From Glossina fuscipes (Eukaryota; Arthropoda; Insecta; Diptera; Glossinidae), in contig NW_023998414.1 in assembly GCF_014805625.2 (NCBI RefSeq), forward strand, positions 24,394,496 to 24,458,495: a stretch of 64,000 nucleotides of DNA. The letters run 5' to 3'. Within the stretch, counting starts at the first letter, position 1; the number at the start of each line of letters is the position of its first letter. Positions 52,301 to 62,200 of the stretch are shown here, one piece after another. The notes beneath the pieces are model-generated. The model worked only from the letters and a program-made list of their open reading frames with translations, was not told the origin of the DNA and ran no database searches. Position numbers and translations under genes: made by a program.

Positions 52301-52814
52301 TTATTTTTTGTTGTATTTATTATTATTATTTGTTTTTTTTTTTTTTACCAAATATCTGCATAAAACAGTTTTTTTTGTTTTTTTTTTTTTTTTTTTTTTA
52401 TTACAATACCGAAAAAGGTAATTTCTTTAAGCGCAATATTATCTCACGTGCAAACTCTCTCACATAGAAATTTATCTCTTATAAATATTATAATATATAT
52501 TTTTTGCTTTGTTTTTTTTTTTTTGTTTGACTTTGTGATAATAACGTAAAAAAGTGATCGTTTTAGACTTTTTTTTGTTTTCTTTCCTTTTTTTCTAATA
52601 AATTATTTAATTATTAAATGTTATGTGCTTTTATTAAAAAGAGAAAAGAAGGCAAAAATAATCAACGGTTCATTCGCTTCGTCAAAGCCACGTTTTGCAT
52701 ATATTATCAAACAATTGAACTTAACATGAACTTCCTCTCTTTCTAACACTCCCTTCTTTATTTAAAAATTAATTTATTGCACCTACAGTACAGTACACAT
52801 GACCGTCATTCCAG

Positions 52815-52845
<31 letters not shown>

Positions 52846-53228
52846 CAGTTTAATATATATATATAAGTATATAGGTAAGTATATATGCATACAAACAAAA
52901 CTAATAAACAAATATGCAAATGTGAGGAATAATTAAATATTTATTTGTTTATTTATTTGTTTGTTATTCTTTTCTGTTCGACCATCATCTCTACGCTTGT
53001 TATTGCTTTGTCTGTTGTGTTTTTATTGTTTTGTTTTTCATATTATTTTTTTTCTATATTTGGCCCAAAACAACAATATTACTGTTAACTGATTTGGCTA
53101 AACGTACGCTTAATACTAAACGGGGTACAATAACTGTGTTGTGAGCCAGTTGAATGGTTGGTTGGCTGGTTGCCTCGCTGGCTGCTTAAGTTGGCTGTTT
53201 TGGTGGGTTTGGTATGACAACTTAGAGC

Positions 53229-53260
<32 letters not shown>

Positions 53261-56200
53261 TCACACAAACGCACTTACACGCGCACACAACTATATTTTT
53301 TGCTTTTGTCGTTGCGCTTGTTTTCTATTTGCTTTGGTAGGTTTATCTTCAGCTTTTTTTTATTTTTTTTCTTTGTTTCTTTTTTTGTTTATTCTTTTTT
53401 GGTGGTGGGCGATATGTGCAAGCACTTATGTAGTATATATATATATGCCGAATAAACGTTGTATTGAGAATTAATCGCAAGAAAACAAAACAAAACGTTC
53501 AACAACGAAAGCACAAAACAATAACAACAGTAATGACAACGAAACACTGACAATATCGTTTAATGGAAAAAAAAATCGGTTTTAGGAAAAGTGCGACTAT
53601 TTCTAAAACGTTACAATAATAATTTACTAGATGCGAGAATGAGGATGTAAAAAACGTTTCACTTCAATTTTATTCTTGCGTACATATGTAAAAAATTTGT
53701 AGTTAATTTCAAGCGTATCTGAGTTCACTTGCCTGCGATCATCTGTAAAAAAATTATTCTTCATAAAAGTAAATTATGAATTGTACTCAGGACCGGCTTT
53801 ATAGAGCATTACAAAGTGCATTACAAATGCGTAGGGCCTTAATTTCTAAAAACCTCGCAAAATCTCAATAGTAGTAAGGCATCTTCTTCACAACTGCCAT
53901 TCTCATCACTGTGGGGCGAAGATGAGTTGATCCAACATAACGCAAAGGTAACTGCTCACAACATGCAAATTCGTTACCATACATTACTTGTTCTCAATAG
54001 ATCTAGTTTTAATCTATTAATTATTATTCACTCCAGAAAGGCTTCCATTCTTATGGAACGAACTAACTGGTGAAGGCGATAAAATTCTTCAAAAAAATTG
54101 CGAAAATGAACTCTTGTCGCGAAGCGAACATCTTATAAAAACTTACATTCGAACCTATATAAAAAAAAAAAAACAGTTCCGAACCGTTCGCATAAGATTA
54201 GTTACAAAAGAAAAAGCACAAGATATTTTTGAATGGACGATCAAAGCCGGTCCACATACGTCAACAATATGGAAAAAGGTCGAGAGCGAAGCTAAACAGT
54301 AAACGAAAAGTAATGTTTTTATATTTTGGTGATGGAAGGGAAATCGTGTGTCATGAGTTGCCCTAACCGGGCCAAGTAATTCATGCCTCTGCCTATTGTC
54401 GAACACTGATTCAACTAAAACGGTCAATTAGGGTGGAAGTCATCAGCCTGCATTACAACGGTGCAAAGCTAAATACTTAGAGAGATCTTAAATGGGAAGG
54501 TTTCATGGATCTACATTACAACCTGGACATTGCCTTTTCTGCCTATCAAGTGTTTCGTCTCCTGCAAAATTTTTGTAATTATGAAAATTTGAAAATGTAC
54601 TAAATTTGTTTGCTATGATCGGTTGCCAAGCTTATGGATGCTCGCAACGGCTTAGTACTTCACTCACAACTCCGATCAGCATCGGCTGCGGGTTTGCCTC
54701 TGTGCTAGACGTGTACATACTATTTTCCTTTTTGCTCTTTTTTTTTCTCTCTCGTTTGTTTGTACATGAATTTCATTCATTTTATATTTTCGTCATTTTT
54801 TTTTCTTTACATCTCTTCATATGCTTTGTACTAATGTTTAATGATATTTAGTCTACGATTTACTTCCAAGCGTCAATCGAATTCGACTACTGATTTATTT
54901 TGGCTGAGTTCATGTGTAAATAAATAAAATAAAATGCAATGTCAAATCTGACTTCAAAAGAAGGCTATGAAAATCACTTGGTTGAATTCCTTGTTCAATA
55001 ATCCTAGAAACGTTGCAATGATGCCCCAATTGATACAGTTGGCAAAGATTTGCTTAAGAGACATAACAGAAATGTATCTGCATGACTAGCCGAGTAGGTA
55101 AGAGTCGCGATTACAAAGTTTGGGTCGTCGGTTCAATCCCAATCCAGTAGAGTTTACTTTAGTCGTAGCTATAGTGTAAGTCTACAGTCGGCCGAGCCAT
55201 CACATTTACCATCCCAGGGACACACACGCACTAGACTGCGGTCAATTCCGTGTGTCTTTCTCCTTTCTCACTTCTCGTGAACCGGCATCCTATTACACGA
55301 ATAAGGAGCATCCTCTGACTTATTGGACATTTAATAAAAAAAAAAAAAAAAACAAGAATCTCTTTGTGTTTTGATAACAACCGCACCGAAATTTCTCCCT
55401 TATCTATAATATATGCACAAAATGTTAGATACTAAAGTATCTATATTTTTTATATGTACCAATCATAGAGCGCAAAAAAGCAATGCCTTGCACATACCTT
55501 GAAAAGTTAACAAATTCTTGATCAACATAAGGTTCGGAGTTGATTTAATCAGTTAGGTGACACTGATGGTCACGAATATTGAGAAATAACTTAAAACGAT
55601 GCGAATTTTAGAATAAGTTTGGAAATGGACTTGATCGGCCCGCAGATGTATCTACAATAAAGCTAAAAGATCAAAATTTCACTTACAATCTCCAGCAGAT
55701 ATTAATAGGATATTTAACAGAAGCATTGTTGGTAAACGTTACTTAGCGGGGGAACCAATTGGTTTGCCCATAATGTGTGATAAAGTTTGATGACTAGTGT
55801 AACGAGATAGTGGATATTGGTCATAATGCGTCATTTGGTATCACTTTTCTGTTGTGTCTCAATTGTCGCGGTCTAACTTTGCTTTAGCACAGTTAGTTAA
55901 GTGCTTAAGAAGCTCGACTTTTGGGTCGTAATATCCAGGTGCAACTTCCAATGCGATAGACCATACGTTCAAAACGTGTGTATGATCGTAGTATTGGCGT
56001 GTGCTCGTTCAGTAAAGGCGAGGCCGCTCCCTATCTCTTTCTCTCTCTCTCTCTCTCTGTCCCATCCTGCACATGTTTCGCTCTCCTTCACTTCTTTCTA
56101 ATCTTCATCGTGTTACATGTAATGCCCTGTGTACCCTGAGTGACTGGCCATATTAAAAAGGGGAAAAAATTTTTTTTTTTTTGGTTAACAGATTCTTTAA

Positions 56201-59200
56201 ATCTGCTAAAATAAAAAAATTATAAAAATATTATACTCGAAATTCCGAGCTATTGCCGTAGCACTCCAAAAAGACTGTCTGTGGCAAGTGCAGCCTGCTG
56301 GGAAATTGCATCCTAATGTCTTTACTATTAATTTTTAGATCAACTAATACATTAACATATATTTTTACAAATTATTTATATTTGTTTAAAAGCAGATATG
56401 AGACTGAGAGCGATTGTGAAACGTTTACTCCATCTGATAAAAAGAAGTTTTTGATACTAATTATGAATTCGTCTACATAGTTATACATGTCTTTGTCGTT
56501 TTCTCTGACACTTCGTTACACGTGTTTTGTCTACCTCTGATAGTGGTAGCAGAGAAAGTTCTTTCGAGAAGAAGAATTATTATTGAAAAATGAAAGGGCG
56601 TTTTCATTAAAAGAATCAAAACACAAATCAAACTTGCATCAAAAATCGCATGAGCCACAGAGTTCCTAAAATTAAAGACACATCGCGGAAATACTTCCAG
56701 AGTTGTAATCTTATCTTTCATAAATAATCTATTTTTAATAATAACATACACATAATGAACCTCCTGAAGTCTATCCGTCCTATCTATCGCAAAATGGTTG
56801 CCAAATATACATTTTTTTTTTTTTACGCTGATGCTGTAATGCTATCCCTTAACGCTGTCGTTTTCTTCTTCGTTTTTCTTGTCAATCTCCTGAGATCTCT
56901 CAATAAATACGATTTCATCAGAAGAGTTACGACAATAAAGACGACAAAGTTTTCCTATCATTGACATTTGTTAGTTTTGTCTCATTACCGCTCGTTAAGT
57001 CTATCATGTATTCCACGGCGGAAATGTATGCAGATGGTGTTGCATGCAAAAATTTTCTGCGCAATAGTAAATAAATTTATACATACATTTTTGATGAGAA
57101 AGCCTTACGTAAATTATAAGACATAAAAGCTACGCTGTAAACATTAGTTAGGGTAAGGAAGTGAAGAGACGACTAAGAAGAGAGAAACGAGTTAAAAGGG
57201 AATAACTTGAATACGTTCAAAGAGTAACAAGTGTTAAGGAAATGCTTAAAATGAGTGAGATGCCGCGTGAATTTTAATAACGACAATATAATTTAATAAA
57301 ATTACACACTTGCACTGACACCGACGAAGAGAAGGCATAAAAAGAGATCCGCAAACGTATCTTGAAAGCGTGATAAGACATATGAAAAACTATAGTCGAA
57401 TTGTCGACACCCACCGTTTCAAATAATTTAATAATGTTACAAACATTTTCATATTCGCCTGAAAAAGATTAGCTTCTGATAATATAAGTAACAAATGCTT
57501 TCTTCGCATTTTGCGATTTTTGCGATTTTTATTATTTATGTATTCAGAATCTGGGATGCGATATATTACGTCCTACGGTTGACAAATACGTTCTAATGAT
57601 TTCAAAGTAAATTTCAAGTATTTTGCGATATAAGCTACATACTCGAAACCTTTTGTTATGTGTACTCCATTCTCGACAAGGTCCTCAAGCTCGCCCAAAA
57701 AAACACAGTTACTATTGGACGGTTTTCTACGATTTTCGATAAGAATTGCTTCAAAGATTAATTTCCAGGCTAAACGAATCTACTACTTATACCTCGATAT
57801 GCCGGCGGCTCCTGGGGATCGGAATCAAAGCTAAAGGGTTTCCGATATATATATAACGGCAGACCACAATAAATTTATGCACTTGTTTGGCGAAAAAAGC
57901 GCGAAATCCATATTGAAGATGCTCAAGCATACACAACCGAAAAACAGTATACGAATATCGTATCATTTATTTGAGGCGGTAGCTTGTTCCTATCAAGGTG
58001 TTACGGAATCTCATTAAATTTAGGGTGTTTTCAAAACGAATTGCATTTCCATTTAACCCGTTTGAGTTTACATCGTGATATTTGCTCTAATTTTATTATT
58101 TTTTTTTTCTCCAAATATTTCAAAATACTCCGTCACGAAATTGTACACGTGTTAATGGGTGTCACCACTTTGTAAAGTTTCGAGGCCTTCAAATAAAAGG
58201 CAAAATCAATTTGTAACCGAATTTGACAAACCTAAGGAATTTTTGAAATCGTTGTTCTCTGAGAAATACCCTTGATATGTAAATAGTTTTTTTTCATATT
58301 GATTTTCATTATAAATCATTTTAGTTGGTTTCAAAAACATAGTGAAGTTTTTAAAATCACTCTTACTTTTTTAAACACTGCTACAGTAACATATGTTAAT
58401 ATATTACAGAATTGATATGACAATATATGACTCAAGTTTCATCTTTTCCCGTCAACTTTTATTAGTTTTAAGTATTCCTGTAGCTATCGTATAGCAAAGA
58501 AGACGACAGATGTATTACCCTTCATAAGGGTAAACGGAGCACATTTCTAGCGATAATAAGGCGAATATAAAAACTGCTACATTTTCAGCTTTGAGGTACA
58601 AAAAATGAGCAAGCGTTTCGTATAACATTGTGTCGAATACTAGGCTACTTCGGTAAAGCTTAATTAAATCCATTTGAATTTTCGTTATGTAAATTTTTCC
58701 ATATCGTAGCGTGATGTCGACATATTCGCATCGTTTGACGGAACAATTCACTAACAATGATTGTTGCACGCAAATACTGTTGGATGGGTTGGAAGTTCGT
58801 AACACGTCGCGCATTTGGATGATGCATATGGATTAACGGGAGGATTTTATAAATTGTTATAAATTAAAATATCCAACACATGATCTCTCAGGTTGGTCCG
58901 AATCGATGACGAATAATTAATTTGAATGGAAAAATTTTCCACATAACTGAAAGGAATCTAGTTAATCGTTATATGATCGAAATATGATTAACCAACAATC
59001 GTCCTATTCTATGTTTACAAACTGGAATGGAAGTCCATTATTTTTTTCTTTCATGATCAAGATTTTTTTTTTTTATTGTAAATTAGTGAAAAGTTATAAA
59101 AGCAACAATTTTAATAAATACATTTTCAAACCTTTTCAATCGATATCCAAACAATTAAATTCATTTTTATTTTATTTTCGGTTGACAAGCAAGTTGAAAA

Positions 59201-62200
59201 TAGAATTCGCTTAACATACGACACGATTCACTTAAATAAATTTCACTTAAGTCTCAACTGCTTTTCGATTCATTAACGTTAGACGAAAGTTGCAACTGTA
59301 ATGTTTAATAACTTGTCGCATCTCTATGTTTTAGATCCCTCAACTGGGCGGGTATGCCAAAAAAAAAAAAATGATTTAAAAAAAATCGTTTAAAATATTT
59401 CATCTGAGAAGTTCCAAGTCAACAAGTAGCAGGAGTTGTTAAAAAAATGAAATAAATTTTTTCTTTACTTTTCAATGGGCAGTCATGGGCAGTTAAGTCG
59501 AAGACAAAAATTGTCGCATATTTTTTTTTTTGCGAATTTTAAGTTATCGGATTGAAGTATCCTTTGCAATACGGGAAATCAATCCGACGAATATAATACT
59601 CGCTCAACGCGTATTAGTTAATGCATTACTGCGTTTATGGGGTGTTCGTGTGCAAGTGAAAAAACCAAAGTGGAGTCAATTGCTGCAAAGCCATATGTAC
59701 GGCAGGGTTCTTCCTGCGAAACACTTGATATAAAAACTTGCAAACGATTTATTTGAACCTCCTATGCCATCGAATTATGCACGTCAAGTGTATCGGATTT
59801 CGTCGTTTCGTCGATATGCTTTTTTCATTGGGTCGGTGAACAGAGTTAGATAAATTTTCAACCACACCCACCACCACCCCGCCTGCTCTGTATTATAGGT
59901 AATCCTAAGTTTTTGATAGAGTAATGTTAGTTTCCCAAATCTCTTCGGCGATTTCGTTAACACATTCGATTGTAAATTGTTTGTAGAACGACTGGACTGA
60001 ATTCCTAATTTCAACTCAAAAAAATAAACCCGATCGCTATTAATAACAACGAAATATAAATGTCGTAACTAAGTAAATTAACCGCCATTCAACTTTGAAT
60101 CATACTTGTTCACATTTCCATTATCAGCCTAAAATTAACGTTTTTAATAAAAACAGCGCTCTAACCGGCGAGTCCTGCTACTTTTTTAACAGAGTTCAAT
60201 ATTGTGTTTGCTAAATTTCATAAATAATAGCAATAGTAATAAATAAAAATATGTTATCAAAACTTTTTAAAATTGAACTGCATCCACTATCAAATTTATT
60301 AGTTCACTCACTGTTGGATACAAACGTGTTGTGCAAGGTAAAGTTATATGGCAGAGAAAATCGAAGGAATTTATTATTATAAGTTTAAATTAAACGAATA
60401 AGAAAATTACATTCAGTTGTGACCGAATCTTATATAACTATCATCTTTATGTAGAAAAAAATAATAAAAAAAAAAAAGATATAAACAAAAAACTATATTT
60501 TCGTATTTTATAATAATGGATAGGCGTGGCGGATTTTTTCTATTTTTGTAGAGTAAAAGTGGAAATTTATGTTGCTTATATTTTGTGGTTTATGAGTTAT
60601 GAGAAGCAAAAAACATGGAAAGCAAAGTTGTTCTCAATTTTTTCTGTATAGGCGTGTGGGCCATTTTGAGCCATTTTTGCAAGCATTGGAATTTTTACCC
60701 CATATACTACACAGATGGATGCATGGACGGATGGACAGACACATAGACGGACATGGTTAGATACATTCCGAAACCCACAGTGATCAAGAAGGTATATAAT
60801 CTGTGAAGTTTTGAAGTTTGCCTCTGGGCGTTGCAAGGACATGAAATTTTGGTACCCTATAATATTGGGTGGAAGGGACAAATTTTCTCAATTGTTGTGC
60901 AGGCTCCCTAATATTGCCAATAGAATATATGTTCAAATTTTGTGTAAGCTTGTGAGCAAAAAACCATTTTCTTTTCTTTTAGGAGACAAACTTGCTTTCA
61001 GTGTATGTGTAGCGTAGACATGTCCTTCGACCGATTTTTGCACGTTTGCAAGAAGTTCCAACGCTTGCAGCAAAACTTGAAGTCGAGAGATCTTCATCTA
61101 GGCGATCAGAAGAATGTTTACTACAGACATCGCAAAAACGGGCAAGATGGACATTTTTGCTGGATGAAAAATGATTACACCCTTTTCCCATGGAGGTCTC
61201 TCCACGAAACTTCTTTCTACGTAGTGGAAACATTTTGACAAAACTTATACACCCCTCTCGGGCTCATCTCTCCTCCGTAAGAGGTAATTGAAAAAAGCAA
61301 TCACGACAGCAGTCCCAGTGTGTAGTAACGCCCCCCAGGTGGAATCGAACCACTTCGACGTTAATCGACTACAGGTTTGAAGCCTGCACCCCGGACCACC
61401 GAAGTTCAGTGGGGCGATTTAACCTAAGCTACTATGTTTATTTAAACTAATCGCACCATAAAAAAATTTCTTTGAATTATAATAACATACCGCAATGAAT
61501 GAAAATTTGTAGCATATTTTAGGTATTTCTTTTGAAATGTAACTGTGAATTTTAATCGTAATTTTTTCTTTTTTAGTTTCTCATCTGTGCTTTCTTTTTT
61601 ATTTCAAATAAAAAAAAATAAAAATAATAATAATGATAATATTAATGGTGAAGTTACTAATAAATGTTCCTTACTTACCTGGTATTTTTTAATACTATCC
61701 AATTGCTCTAATGTCGGCTCAACAATCTGAGCTATTTGTTGACCATGATGCCCATGTCCGGTTACGTTATTTATATTATTATTATTCAATTTACGATCGG
61801 GAAGTTGTGGCGGTATTGTGGATGAATTCCGATTGATCACTAAGCGCCCATCAAGAGCTTTGCTATCGTTACGTGGTGGTGGTAAATCACGTGGTGGCGG
61901 TATTGGTTTTATCGAACCATTTAACTGCGTATAAGAACGATAAATATGAAAATTGCTTTTAATCGTTATACCAAAAAAAAAAAAAAAAACAAGAAAAGTA
62001 TTTTTTTTCAGATTTTTCGAAATTTCTTCTAATGTTAGTTTCTTTTTTGAAAAGTGTAGTGTGTGAAGATTTAGTGGTTATTTTAAATGTTAAAAAAGTG
62101 AGAGGAAATGAGAAGAGAGACGGTTATGAAATTTAATGAAGAATATTATCAATAAATGAGTAAGATTTAAATTAAAATAAGACAGAAAAAGACGGCAGAG

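Larger units (their letters stand above)
46576..61678 (-). other. Large sdt intron region hosting tRNA-Sec and SINE
   Basis: About 15 kb without a recognised sdt exon. It contains poly-T-rich stretches (48480-48650 and 52100-52420), TA runs (49475-49498 and 52818-52866), CA (53231-53259) and CT (56036-56059) microsatellites, a SINE (55079-55352), a dispersed repeat (60510-60960) and the tRNA-Sec gene (61329-61415). Promoters or 5' UTR of the short sdt isoform must lie at its left end (just right of 46575) but are not identifiable. Confidence 0.65.

Noticed and set aside
55079..55150. Possible functional tRNA gene at the A/B boxes
   Set aside because: Boxes are present, but no acceptor stem closes and the sequence continues into a SINE body with an A tail.
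58515..58814. 99-codon minus-strand frame in the sdt intron
   Set aside because: No recognisable motif, no acceptor/donor in a phase compatible with the neighbouring sdt exons, and no match to Stardust as remembered.
59530..59733. 67-codon plus-strand frame in the sdt intron
   Set aside because: Short, without a domain, no conserved context, antisense to sdt.
60979..61238. Overlapping frames on both strands next to tRNA-Sec
   Set aside because: No domain and no plausible splice structure. Proximity to the tRNA is the only attraction.
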